Shown: positions 1 to 10,735 of the stretch, piece after piece
Numbering within the stretch: the first letter of the stretch is position 1
Layout of the letters: each line of letters begins with the position of its first letter
Assembly (NCBI GenBank): GCA_033439295.1
Contig: JAVTLE010000017.1
Location: forward strand, 744,001-808,000
DNA: 64,000 bases
Direction: 5' to 3'
Source: Deuterostichococcus epilithicus
Taxonomy: Eukaryota; Chlorophyta; Trebouxiophyceae; Prasiolales; Stichococcaceae
Notes under the pieces: generated by a model
The model's input: only the letters and a program-made list of their open reading frames with translations
What the model was told of the DNA's origin: nothing
The model's database searches: none
Translations under genes and position numbers: made by a program

Positions 1-1
1 T

Positions 2-2313
2 GCCCGCAGGGCGGTCAGCTTTGCGACGCAGCACGCCAGTCAGCGCTCGGCAGAGGACGCCAGCTCGCACAGCTCCCTCATGCAGCGCTTCTTCACACTG
101 CGGAAGAAGGTCAAACCGCGGCACGACCTCACGGGTGCGTTTTTTGTGCTCAAGTAAGCGAACAGTTCTTTACCTGGTGAGCCTCACGCCTGGTCACTCC
201 TGCCTGCGCCCGCCGGGCACGCTGCAACATGTCACATGTGTCGATCTGGAATTCTCACGTTCAGTGACTAGCTGCCCGCGGTTACTGGGCGGGCAACTTG
301 TAGCATGCGTGGCGGCGCTCAAGACTCGTTGCAGCCTCCTCTGCCGCCGCTGCTCTGCCGCTGCTGACCACCGACAGGCAATGGACGCTTTTCATGAGAA
401 TGTGCTCGGCGCATCGCTGTCTGTGTGAGCGGTACCGTCCCTGCTGCAACTGCAGGCCAGACGGGCAGCTTCCTGAACATGGCGCCGGAGGTGGTGTTGG
501 GGGAGCGGTACAACGAGTCTGCGGTAAGTTTCCACCCATAACTCCCACTTCGACACTCCGACCCCTCGCATGCAACTGCGCTGCGCTTGCCTCGGCGCCT
601 TTCAACAGCGCTGCGCTGCCGGCAGCTGGCGAGTGGCAGGTTCCAGAGGTGCTGGCGTGCAGTGTCACTGCGGACAGGGCTTGGGCCCTGGCTGAGTGTG
701 CTCGGGGCAGCTTTCTGCGCAGCCTTCTGCTGAGTCGGCTGCCGAGCCGCATGGGCACCACTTCCCGGCCTGCCGGTTGAGCGTCGACGAGCAGATGAAC
801 TCGGAATGCGACCGCACCTGCAGGAGACGTCCTCGTTGGCCGTTGTGTTTATTATAAGACATCACCACAGCGGCCGATGGCCTGCCAAATCGCCAGCAGA
901 CAAGCCCTTCCCTGAGCATGCTCGGTCACCCTGCAGGACCTGTTCTCACTGGCCATCGTGCTGTACGAGATCTTCACGAAGACCATCACCGCGGCGACGG
1001 TCATCGTGCTGGGCACGCCGCATGAGTGCTCCGACTACGCCTTCAAGGTGAGGGTTTAGGGTTTTAGGTTTTAGGTTTTAGGGTTGATAGTGCTCGGCTG
1101 TGCCTTCCAGGTGGAGCACAGCCTGAACCCACAATCACTTCCCCTCTGCGCCACCACGGATGCACCTGCCGCATTCGCGGGCCCGTCCGAGCGCCCGCCC
1201 ACCCAGCGGCGCAGCTCGAACCATCGCTGCCGGCAGCGCAGCTACAGGCGGCGTGTCTGGGCAAGGCGGCAGCCTTGGGGCAAGGCGGCAGCCCTGGCAG
1301 CAAGAGTGCTGAGACTATCTTAACTTGTCCACTCCAACGAGCGGGCATGAAGGTTGCGGGGGCCCAGTCGGCCCCGGCCCACGGGCTGCCAGCGTCAAAC
1401 CAGTCAGCAAAGTCTGCAGTTGTCGATGGGCGCCTCACCCAGAAGCCGCAGTGCAATGTCTGAACAGACGCACAGACTACATACGTACAAAACAATGCAA
1501 CTGCCACGCAGGTGGCGCGGGGGTACCGGCGGCCCTGCCCCATGAGCTGGCCGCGGGCGCTGTCGGAGCTCATCCAGGACTGCTGGGCACAGGACCCCGA
1601 TAACCGACCCACCGCTGAGCAGGCGTGTCCGGGCTCTTTTGCTGAAGATATATCACCTGATACTATTGCCGATGCATTACATTTATAGCGCCGAGCAGGT
1701 GCGTCCTGGCCGCTTCTGCTGAAAACATCACCTGATCTTCCTCTCTAATGCATTGCATCTGTGGCGGCTGCCGCCTTGCCCCGGCAGCAACTGCCATTGC
1801 AGCGCCCAGGCAGCACATCTGGCAGGCGTAGCGGGGCCGGCAGGGGCGCCCGGGGCTGTGTCCCAGTGCGGGTGCGAGCTGCAGAGGGGGGGCTCGTGCA
1901 GGCTGTGGAGGGCCTCTGCAGCAGTCTGTGGAGCAGCCCCGCTCGCCACCGCGGCCGGCCGCAGTGTCGCGGCTGCGCAAGCTCGAAGTGTGCGGGCTGG
2001 CTTTGGTGACCCTGTAGGCTTGCCACGCCTGACCCTGTGTGGGGCTCAGCCTTTCTGACTCTGCTCTTCCCAGGCGTTGGAGCGGCTGCGGAAGCAGGCG
2101 GAAGCAGGAGCAATATTTGCGCTTGGGGTAGCATCGGGGTAGCGACCTTGATGATCCGCCTTGATCCATAGCTTTCTGCCCTGACTCGTATAATGTTTCA
2201 TCCTGCAGGTGGTGGAGCGGCTGCGCACCATCCAGGAATCAGGGGCCATCACGCGCATGGACGAGGAGGAGGCCGAGGCCCTGGCAGCGCGGAAGGCCTG
2301 CTGCTGCTTCTAG
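2..2313 (+). CDS. Protein kinase, C-terminal part of catalytic domain (5' end outside window)
   Basis: Serine/threonine or Raf/TKL-like protein kinase; only the activation segment to the C-terminus is present. Exons read 2-134, 456-523, 937-1047, 1512-1622 and 2209-2313, with matching phases. The APE motif lies in SFLNMAPEVVLGERYNES, followed by the subdomain IX helix (DLFSLAIVLYEIF) and the subdomain XI signature (CWAQDPDNRPTAEQ). A run of about 40 basic/Ser-rich residues precedes the activation loop. The intron after 1622 starts with GC, not GT. An extra exon-like segment at 2074-2127 resembles the start of the last exon. The protein ends in CCCF, a possible lipidation site. Substrate cannot be told. 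The kinase call is firm, the family tentative. Confidence 0.88.
1048..1085 (+). repeat. Interstitial telomere-like tract (TTTTAGG/TTTTAGGG)
   Basis: Directly after the donor of the kinase intron at 1048 there are about five consecutive T3-4AGG(G) units. TTTTAGGG is the Chlamydomonas-type and TTTAGGG the plant/Chlorella-type telomere repeat. The tract is inside a gene, so it is not a chromosome end. Confidence 0.8.
1612..1760 (+). repeat. Imperfect tandem duplication of the kinase exon end and donor
   Basis: The segment from about 1615 (GAGCAGGCGTGTCC, then CTTTTGCTGAAGATAT) recurs from about 1692 (GAGCAGGTGCGTCC, then CTTCTGCTGAAAACAT), including the ATCACCTGAT and ATGCATT blocks. The period is about 77 bp. 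The first copy has a GC donor and the second a GT donor. Using the second donor would read into a stop. Confidence 0.75.
2074..2127 (+). other. Candidate alternative kinase exon (duplicate of last-exon start)
   Basis: This has AG before it, GT after it, and 18 codons in phase 0. Its peptide starts ALERLRKQAEAGAI, clearly related to VVERLRTIQESGAI at the start of the final exon (2209). It could be a mutually exclusive or cassette exon, or a decaying copy. Confidence 0.55.
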
Positions 2314-2425
2314 GGCTCGCACATTGAAGATGCGCTGCTGCCAAGACCCCCCCCTCCCGGGGGGGTCCAAGGGAGCCGGCGCGGCAGAGGCCATGGCAGC
2401 GCGGAAGGCCTGCTGCTGCTTCAGG
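2280..2425 (+). repeat. Duplicated kinase C-terminal coding segment in the 3' flank
   Basis: Bases 2284-2312, coding for the last residues AARKACCCF, recur almost exactly at 2395-2423. In the copy the stop codon is lost (TTCAGG instead of TTCTAG). Confidence 0.85.
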
Positions 2426-3604
2426 GGTTGCGCGTGGTGGAGGCCCTGGCGGCACGGATTTGGACGCTGACACACAACGGCGAAGCTGCTGGCGCGCCAC
2501 AAGGCCGCTCCCTGCTCTGCTATGTCGTGCAGCAGGGATGCTGAGCGCATCGCAAGAGCTGCCCATCGCTTCGCGCTGCGGCAGCCGGCGTATGGCGGCA
2601 GCACCGACGGTGTTGCGGCCCGCACTGACGGCCGGGCGGCCCCTCGCCGGCCGCTCGGAGCCACGCATGGCCGGCCTGCGGCGGCTCGGCGGCCCGCCGC
2701 CGGAGCCATGGCGCCGGCGCGTGAGTGTTTCGACCCGCTGCGGCAGGGAGACCGACACCGCCGCCGAGCCCAGTGGCTCAGCCACCACTGCCAGGAGGCG
2801 GAGGCTGGGCAGCCTCGGCCCTAGAGTCGCACCCCGGCCCGCAGCCCAGCCCGCAGGCAACGCTCGGTGCTGGGGCTGCGGGCCTTGCAGCTGCGGTGCG
2901 GCCGTGTCCGTCATGTCCAGGCCCTATTTGGCGGTGCTGCAACCTCGGTCAACCGCACAGTCAGGGTTTAGGAACAGTTGCAGCCGAACTGCAACCAGTT
3001 GGAGTTGATACCATTCGGAGACGAAATTGTTCCCGCAGCGCGTTTGGTGTCGAAAGTTTGTGATTTTTCATGCGCAGTGCTGCACAACAACCAGAAACTC
3101 TGTTGTGCCGGGGCTGCCACACATCATCGACACAAACGATTGTGACGGTTTGCATTTTGTTCTAGGTCAAAACTCCTACGCGCCTGGAAATTTGACTCAA
3201 CGATCAAGATGGCAAGTTCTAGAGCTCTGTGAGGCCTGCGATGTAGATAAAATGGATCTGACCTTCGTGATGAATGCCCTGAAAATTGGTTACAATCGTG
3301 AATTTCGTAATACAATTCAACTTTTTTACATATAAAATTAGCGTGTCATACACGTGTACGTGGTAATGACTGGGGGGTATGTCAGCTACCTAGGCAGCCC
3401 CACGTGAGACTATTAGTCACTTTGCACCCCCAGTGCCCGAGTTTACACATGCAGCGCGGCAGGCACAGTCATTCACATTTGATCATATTTTATCCATCAC
3501 TTGCCGCTTGACGGCAGGGCCGCTCGCGCCGTCGCCACCATTCCTGCGCTACGAGCAACTTACGTCACCAGGCCGGCGCCAGGCGCCTCACGAGCGGACG
3601 ATCC
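2314..3604. other. Intergenic: kinase 3' flank and upstream region of bZIP 1
   Basis: I see no convincing gene. 2430-2900 is GC-rich with long open frames on both strands that have no recognisable domain. 3027-3400 is clearly richer in A/T and could hold promoter elements of the next gene. Confidence 0.5.
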
Positions 3605-4088
3605 ATGCAGCCCAGCACGATGGAGGGCGATGCGCTCTGGCGGGTTCCCGCCTGTAGCGAAGCCAGCCTCGAGGCGTGGTTGGCGGCACTTGGAGATGAG
3701 CAGGTCGGAAAATATGGCGTCATTCGTCTTGCGCCTGTCTTGTGCCACCCACGCGAGCATGCCTTCTCTGAGCCTTGGCCCAAAGGTACAGCATTACTGC
3801 GCGGCCGCAGCTGTCGGCAGCAAGGAGGGGCTGGTCGCAGTTGAGCGATATCTGTGTCTGAACGATATTTTCCGCACGGGACGCCTTAGTTGACTTGATG
3901 CGGCGGCCTTCCAAAGCAACTTCACTGACGTCGAGGTTCTCACGCAGACGCCGGCTCAAAAGCAGGTCACCCGCAGCCTTACCACGTTGTTGCCGGAGCT
4001 GCCACCGCTGCCACCGCTGCGCCAGCCGGCGCCCATGCAGCAGGAGTTGCAATTGCCTCCCGCAGCACGGCCACCGCAGCCGCCACCA

Positions 4089-4135
<47 letters not shown>

Positions 4136-7100
4136 GGCGTCGCTGCCGCTGCCGTCGCCATTGCCGCCCGGCTCGCGGGTTGCGCTGCCCGCCAGCGACA
4201 TGCGGATGCGTGACGCTGACGCTGATGCTGCGCCGGTGACTGCACGGCTTGCGTTCTATGGCATTGTTCGAGATCGCCTGACGGCACCCTTTTCGGCAAG
4301 CCCCTTCGCAGCCAGAGCTGTCGCAGACTGCACCTGCTACATGGTCTCGTGGTATGCACCCTCAGAAGCGTCTGAAGCAGGGCGTGCCTGTTTACGGTCG
4401 CAGAAGTTCCAGCTGCAGGCGAAGCTGCAGGCGCAGCTGGCTCTGGCGCCGCTGCCGCCTGGGCACGCCTGGGCACAGCCGCGGCAGCTGCAGCCGGCGG
4501 CCAACGCGCCGCCCGCGCCGCCGACGCTGCCTCCGCCCACAGGCGCGCGGCGCGGGCCCGCCGCAAGGCCAGCCCGGATGCTGCGGCCACGGCAGCAGCC
4601 GCAGCGCAGCTGCCCAGCCTGAGCAGCGTGTCGTCAGACGCCGGCGCATCCGGCGGCGGCGCTCTCGAGGCCTCCGGCAGCGGCGGCAGCACCGCGGCCG
4701 CCGCCGCTGTCGCCGCCGAGGACGCCACCCTCGCCAGAGCCTCCGTGGGCTCTGCCGGAACAACCCAGCGCGGCTGGGGTCCGGAGCGGATGGTCAAGCT
4801 GCTGGGGCGGACATCCCCCAAGCTGGAGGGGGATGAGGAATCCCTTGCGGCGGCAGCGGACCCGGGGGTCGCGTGCGAGCTGCGGCGGCAGCGGCTGATG
4901 CAGGAGAAGAATAGACGTGCACAGGCCCGCTTCCGATCGCGGCAAAAGGTGGGTCCATTTCCGTTCGGCAGCCCCTTTCCTGCGCCCCGACCGTGCAGGT
5001 TCAAGCCGCATGCACGTTTAAAGGGGATCCAAAGGCGCAGGCTGCTTGTGCTGCTGCAGGCAGGCGCGGTGGGCAGATTAATTGTCAGTGGCCTTGCGCA
5101 AGGACCAGCGAGGTGGATGGCGTCAGTGCATGCATGCTTGGACTCTGCTAACCTCCTGCTTGCACATCGAGCTGGGCGAGCTGGAACCCCAGACACCCAT
5201 CCTGAATGGCTGGGCGGTGGACCTGTGGCTGCAAGCGGAGATTGTTCACACGGCTGGATCCCACGGCGCTTGCTGCAAATGCTCACATGCGTGTCGCTTG
5301 CTTCCATAGGACAAGCTGAGCGAGCTGCAGTCCCAAATCGCCGACTTGAACGGGCGGGTTGCGGAACTGCAAGCAGCGAAGGCGCGGCTGGCGGGTGCGA
5401 ATGCGGCGCTGCAGCAGGCGGCGGCGGCGCAGCCGGAATACTTCACGGATGTGCTCACTTCCACGACTGCCACTGACGCCAAGGACGGGGTGCGCGAAGG
5501 GATTTTGCTTACTTTATGTTATCTTGTATTCTTTACAAGGCAGGGACGCTCAGCTGCTGCTGTCTTGACCATCGGAAGTTACCGCCCATCGGTGTTGCAC
5601 GGGCGCGCATGCTCGGCGCCGCCATCCGCTGCCGCCGTTGAAGGGACCCGGGGCTGCTGCCCGAGCATGGGCTCCCAGGTGGCTTCAAGCACGGCACTTG
5701 GGCGAGATGAGCCACTGTTTGTCTCGAGTCTGGCATCACACGACTCAGAAATCGCTGCTGCAGGCGGCGATGGAGGCAGAGGAGCAGGAGGCCACGCAGC
5801 TTCTGGCTGACTTCATAAACTTGGTGCGCGCCGCGCGGCTGGCGGCGTCGCCGCTGACGACGGAGGGCGTCCGACGCATGAGCATCGGAGATTTCAACGG
5901 CTTCTACAAGGTGTGTCCCTTCAGTGCTCATGTCCCAAGCTGAGCATCGGAGACTTCAACGGCTTCTACAAGGCATGTTCCTTCGCTGCTCATGTCCTCG
6001 GCCTTCGTCTGCACCGTCTGCACTGTCCATGTCACTGCCGCCGATGGCGGCTGGTGTCCTGATTTGCGCTCCTCATCGAGGGTGGGCCGCTCTGTTGTAC
6101 GCTGCTTGAACCAGACACTTGGATTGCTAGGCAGTGTCGCATACTCAGCGGCCGCAGGGGCACGGCCTGCCCCGCAGCGACAGCCCCAGCAGATAGGGTT
6201 TTTCAGTCGATTGTTTAGCTCTGCCGAGTTTTTGCGCCACTGCTAACACAGATGCCACACGAGCTCGTGGCGCTCGTCTGCTGCTCCCATTTGGTGCGGA
6301 AAAGCACGTGGCTTGCATGCTCCGGCCTGTGGCTCGCCGGCCTGCCACCAGCAATACGGCAACGCGGCCCTCAGATCATTTCCTCCTGGTTCAACTGCGC
6401 TGGACTGCCCGTCTCCGCTCCTGCTCGTTGTTGACACCCCCGCTGCGGGGCTGCCCGCAGGAGGGTGGTGTCAGGAGGTGGCGGCGCCACTGCTGACCAA
6501 GGATGTCCGGGTATATTGACAAATGCGCTCAGATGCACTCGGGAGCCGCCTCCTCACGGTGTTGCCATGGGGCCATCCGCAGGAGCTGGTGCAGGAGGTT
6601 GCGTCGCTGCTGCTGGCCGGCGGCGACGACGCGGGCTGCCCCGCCGGCAAGCGGCTGGCGGCTATCGTCGCCATCAACAAGCAGGTGTGCGCAGGCACAG
6701 CTGCAGCGTGCGCCGCGCTGGTTGAATGCCCACGGTCTTTGGCCAGCCAGCCCGGGGCGCCAGGGCGCCATCGCTGCTTATCTCAGGGTTGGACCCGCCG
6801 CCCGCCAAGCCACGCACCGCCCGAGAGGCTCCGTCAGAAGAACGCTAGTGCATCAAGGCATCACGCGACGTTTGGTCTCTGGCAGCAGCTGACGGCGTGG
6901 CCAAGAATCGGCTCGCACCAGCCCATATCGAGCCGAATAATGACTGCACATGGAGGTGGCCATCAAAATGTGCTTTGAGCCTGAACGGTTTTTTATGGAA
7001 CTACGAACTGTTGTGATCATGAACATGGACATACACCTCAAGCCTCGTCGCCCACAGGTGGCCATCAACATCTGCACCAAGCGGCCGCGGTCGATGCGGG

Positions 7101-8902
7101 CGTTAGAGGCTGGGCTCATGGATGGTCCACAGCAGACGCATGGGGCGCCACCGCCGGGACATTGGCGCCGCGTCATGGTATGATGTGTTTCACATGCATT
7201 GATGTGTTTCTGGGCTGGGCTGATCGTTGAAAGCCTTAACATGAATGTTCAAGGTGGCGCCATGAGCGTGCTGCGGGTTGCAACCGTTCAATCCCCTCAC
7301 AGTCAGGTCCTCTCCCGTCACTGTTGCTGTCCTTGTCTCGCTCTCATCCGAATTACTTGCTCTGCTGCCGACCGCCACGCAGCTGACCGCGCACAGCTGA
7401 CGAACGTGACACCGGGCTTTGGTTCGTACATACCAACATCATGGGCGCTATCGCTGTCAAGGACGCAGTTTGCACAGGCCGCAATGCTAGCTGGATGGCG
7501 GACAGCATGGCGGCATACCTGCGGTCGCGCTGTGTGCTGCCGCAGCGCGTCTCCCGTTCACCTGAATGATAAGACGACGCACCATCCTGTGCTTTGCCGC
7601 AGGCCGCCATGCAGCTGGACAGCGGGCAGCGGGCTGCCTTCCTGCAGTCGCGGGCTGTGCTGCAGCAGCGCATGCGCCAGCTGCTGGCGGAGCGGCGGGC
7701 GGTCATCCAGATGCTCACGGCGGCGATGCCGACGGCGACCGCGATGCTGAGCGCGCGCGGCAGCGGCGGCGCCTCCGCGAGCTTTGCCATGGTGGGGTCG
7801 ACGTGTTGATATAATCTGTTGGTGTCAAATGAGATGACCTGTGCGCATCCATGCACTTCAAGTCCCCCACCTCACGGATGTGGCTTTCACAGTTGCGTGC
7901 TGCACCGGCGTTTCGAACAGATGCTCAGAATTGCTTTCTCCTTTCTCCTTTCTATGAACGTGCTCCCTTTTGCATCCGGAGGCCTCTGCGGCGTCTGCAG
8001 CGCTGTGAGGCGGCCCCTGCAGGCCAGCCCTGGTCGGGAAGGCAAGGCGCAACCGCGGCAGCATCTCTACGCATCATCACACTGACCAGGGTCCTCGGAG
8101 AGCAGAGTTCGTTTTTTTGACCAGTCCTCCTGCTCTTGCAGGCGTCTGAGGCGTCGGCGGCACTGCAGGCCAATCTGGCAGAGGAGGGCGCAGCCATGAC
8201 CTCCTTCCTGGTCGCCTTCCACTCGCACATCAACCGGCCGCTGCAGCACGCCCGGTGCCTCGTGGAGTCGTTCCCCTACGTGCCATGCGCCATAAGCATG
8301 GCGAATGCCTTGGGTGCGTCTCTTAGGGTCACCTCAACGATTGGATTCGGCGGAAGCATTGGTTGAGCGGCGCAGCACATGCCCGGGCGTTTTCCGCCGC
8401 TTCAGCAGGGCCTGGCAGCTCTCTCTGCTCTGCCAACCGTCCTCCTGCCCGCCCTGGGACGGCGTCTTGCACCGAGCATGTCCAGCAGCGGCGGCCTCCA
8501 CTGACTGAGTTTCATGCATGAACCCACGTGCCAAGCCAGTCCTCATCAGCTCTCACGTCCCTCACTGCTGCTCTGCACAGCGGCAGACGTTGGCGAGGCA
8601 GGCGGTGCCAAAGAGGCGGCTCCGGCACCCGGTCCCGCCCAGGCGCTGCTGCCGCCGGCCGCGGCGGCGCTGCGGCAGCCCCCGCTGCTGGTGCGGATGT
8701 ATTTTTGCAAAGTCTTTGCTTGCAGCCCTGCAGTATTCATGCTATATACGCCTGAAGGTTGCCATTGGTCTGGAGGGCTGCCACACCTTCCGTTTTGTGA
8801 GTGCACTTTGTATGTGGGGCAGCCAGCAGCACGTCCTAGCAAAGACTGAGCTCAGCCGCTCTCTCGACGCAGGCGCAGCCGCCCGGCTTGGCGGCGCTGT
8901 AG
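3605..8902 (+). CDS. bZIP transcription factor 1 with polyQ and C-terminal helical exons
   Basis: DNA-binding bZIP protein, presumably nuclear. The probable start exon is 3605-3703 (MQPSTMEGDALWRV). A Pro/Gln-rich exon follows (about 3900-4240, 14 Gln), then an Ala-rich exon ending at 4948 with the basic region (KNRRAQARFRSRQK, N-x7-R). The zipper exon 5310-5489 has five leucines spaced every seven residues after DKLSELQSQI. Further in-phase exons are 5764-5910, 6583-6684, 7603-7791, 8142-8254, 8581-8690 and 8873-8902 (stop TAG). These carry helical sequence such as EEQEATQLLADFINLV and QQRMRQLLAERRAV. Boundaries between 3703 and 4543, and the phase between 8254 and 8581, are not resolved. 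Several introns contain exon echoes. Confidence 0.8.
4089..4134 (+). repeat. CAG/CAA repeat encoding polyglutamine
   Basis: A run of CAG/CAA codons gives about 14 consecutive glutamines after a proline-rich stretch in bZIP 1. Such tracts are common in algal transcription factors and can vary in length. Confidence 0.85.
5880..5998 (+). repeat. 62-bp tandem duplication across an exon-intron junction (bZIP 1)
   Basis: 5880-5937 (end of exon coding SIGDFNGFYK, plus donor and intron start) recurs at 5942-5998. The copies differ at about 9 of 57 positions. The true donor reads AAG|GTGTGT, while the copy reads AAGGCATGT. Confidence 0.88.
6462..6630 (+). repeat. Echo of exon 6583-6684 in the preceding intron
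   Basis: Around 6451-6500 the intron has GCCCGCAGGAGGGTGGTG followed by CAGGAGGTGGCGGCG. The true exon start has CATCCGCAGGAGCTGGTG followed by CAGGAGGTTGCGTCG. The acceptor is copied too. Confidence 0.6.
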
Positions 8903-9530
8903 TGACGCCCTAATTGGGCGACAGGGCTGCCAACAATGACGCAGGCGGAGGGCACTATAGCACCCTTTGTGCAGCTACAGTGACCCATGATGACCAATGA
9001 TGAATATGAAGCTGGCAGCCGAGACTGGTTTGCATCTGGGGAATGATCATGGAATTGAGGTTTCGGTAGGCATGTACCATTCTGAGAAGCATAGGATGAA
9101 GCCCACCAGGATGGCATCAGGACAGCATTAGCCGGGGTCTGTGTGTCACGGCGAATGTTCGAGCTGTCAAGCAGTCACACCTCCCGTACAAGCCCATCGT
9201 GGGAACCGAAGTCAACTCTGTTGCCGACGCAGTGCACTGCAGCAGGTAGCTATACTTCCCTTCTGTCGTCTCAGAAGGTGGGAGCACACCTGCTTGCCTC
9301 CACAGGAAGTCAAGCGTTCATGCCAGAGCACTTCTTGTTTATACATCTGAAGCATCCGTGGGCCCGAAGCAGCTCAATGACAGCCTCTGATGGTGAGCCT
9401 CGTCGGAGGGGCACTTACAGCACGAAGGGCCGGGGATCATGCGCACTTTCCAGTCAACGCTCCCCTGCCTGCGCTCTCCTGGGCAGCTATTACCCGCCGC
9501 CAGAAGCTGCCCAGGCAGCTCCAACAGGCG
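8903..9530. other. Intergenic region between convergent genes
   Basis: 3' flank of bZIP 1 and 3' flank of the minus-strand exon at 9531. No gene, RNA or repeat of note was recognised. Confidence 0.5.
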
Positions 9531-10001
9531 CTACTGCCGGCCCTTGCCCTCGCTGCCGCCGCCTTTTGCTCGCGAGCCAGCTGCACCGCTGCCGCCCTTC
9601 CGATTGTCGTTGCTGCGGCCCGCGACAAGCCCAAAGCCGCCGCCGTCGCCACCGCCACGACCATGCTTTAGCGGTTTCTCCTGCTGAACGGCTGCGCCTC
9701 CGCCCTTTTGCGCATCTTCGCTGCCGACATCGTTGTTGTTGCTGCCATCCATCCTTCCACCACCCTTCCTGCCGCTGCTGCTGCTCATGCCACCATCCTT
9801 CCCACTGTCCTCAGCCGCGTCTTCTGATGCCGCCTCGACCCGTTCTTCCAGTTCTTCCTCCGGATCTGCTGATGAGATACCCTGCCGCCGCCGCCGCCGC
9901 CGCTGCGCCTCTGCTTCTTCGGAATCTTCCTCTGCTTCCGCCGGCACATCCGCCGGCACCGGTGGCTCAGTGTCCAGTTCATAGGCATCTGTGGAGTAAG
10001 C
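9531..10001 (-). CDS. Orphan terminal exon: acidic, Arg-run and Gly/Lys-rich protein tail
   Basis: Open minus-strand exon of 157 codons ending in TAG at 9531-9533, preceded by a good acceptor (CCTTCCGCAG) at 10002. It starts AYSTDAYELDTEPPVPADVP, then has an acidic stretch, a run of six Arg, an acidic helix (DPEEELEERVEAASED) and a Gly/Lys/Ser-rich tail. There is no ATG in frame, so upstream exon(s) are missing. They should lie between 10002 and the 3' end of the GT77 gene at 10736, but I could not place them. Function unknown. An RGG-like RNA-binding tail is only a guess from composition. Confidence 0.5.
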   Translation of the reverse strand, partial: AYSTDAYELDTEPPVPADVPAEAEEDSEEAEAQRRRRRRQGISSADPEEELEERVEAASEDAAEDSGKDGGMSSSSGRKGGGRMDGSNNNDVGSEDAQKGGGAAVQQEKPLKHGRGGGDGGGFGLVAGRSNDNRKGGSGAAGSRAKGGGSEGKGRQ

Positions 10002-10219
10002 CTGCGGAAGGAACAAGGGTCTGGGTGGGAAGATGGGCTTGGTTTCTCTTCAAGGATTCAGGATTGCACAGACATGTTGCATCACGGTGCAACCCAGGCA
10101 TCCTGCTGCATCGGGACTGGCAAAGGATAGGAGAAACCTGGCGGCCCATCACCACCCAGCACGGGCTGACGCCGGCCGGAGCGCGCATTGAGCTGCACGG
10201 CAGCCAGCGCACAGCGGCA

Positions 10220-10653
10220 GCCAGGGTTCGGCCAAACGGCTAACGCGTCTGAACGTGAACGGATTTGGAACGCATTTGAACGCTTTGTCTCAACGCACCC
10301 AAATGCCAAACGCCTCGCAAACGTCATATGCGACTATCATCAGACAAGTCATTCAGTCAGTCAGGCAACAAGCTGCAGCTAGGAAAGACATCTCCTTGTG
10401 CAGATTGAAACGCAAGCATGCTTGGAATGCTCTTTTGAGCCTGGGAGAATATAATTTGTCGTTATAGCCTGCCTCAGAACTCCAGCAGCAGCGCCTGCAG
10501 CACTGCCTATGTCAGGATTACCTCAGCACCTTTAGGCTGACTAAGGCTTGCCGTTTGCACAGCCAATTCAGACGCGTTTGCCGTTCAAACGCTTTTCAAA
10601 CGCGTTCAACGGCAGCCAGAAATTCCCAATTGCGTGTGTGGCCGAACCCTGGC
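10220..10653. mobile_element. Putative fold-back / MITE-like element
   Basis: Nested inverted repeats: a 15-bp perfect arm (GCCAGGGTTCGGCCA, 10220-10234) matches 10639-10653 inverted, and an 11-bp arm (ACGCGTCTGAA, 10243-10253) matches 10567-10577 inverted. Both arm regions are rich in repeated AACGC/TTTGAACG blocks. The interior is less GC-rich than the surroundings and has no coding signature. No clear target-site duplication was found. Confidence 0.55.
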
Positions 10654-10735
10654 GGCAGCACACCCGTAGACGCACCCTGCTGAGGCCGGCAGCAGCACAG
10701 CGTCGCAGCAACAGAGGTGAAACAATCCCTAAACC

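Noticed and set aside
2249-3008. Overlapping long open frames on both strands after the kinase
   Set aside because: No family resemblance in either and no splice context; GC-rich 3' flank.
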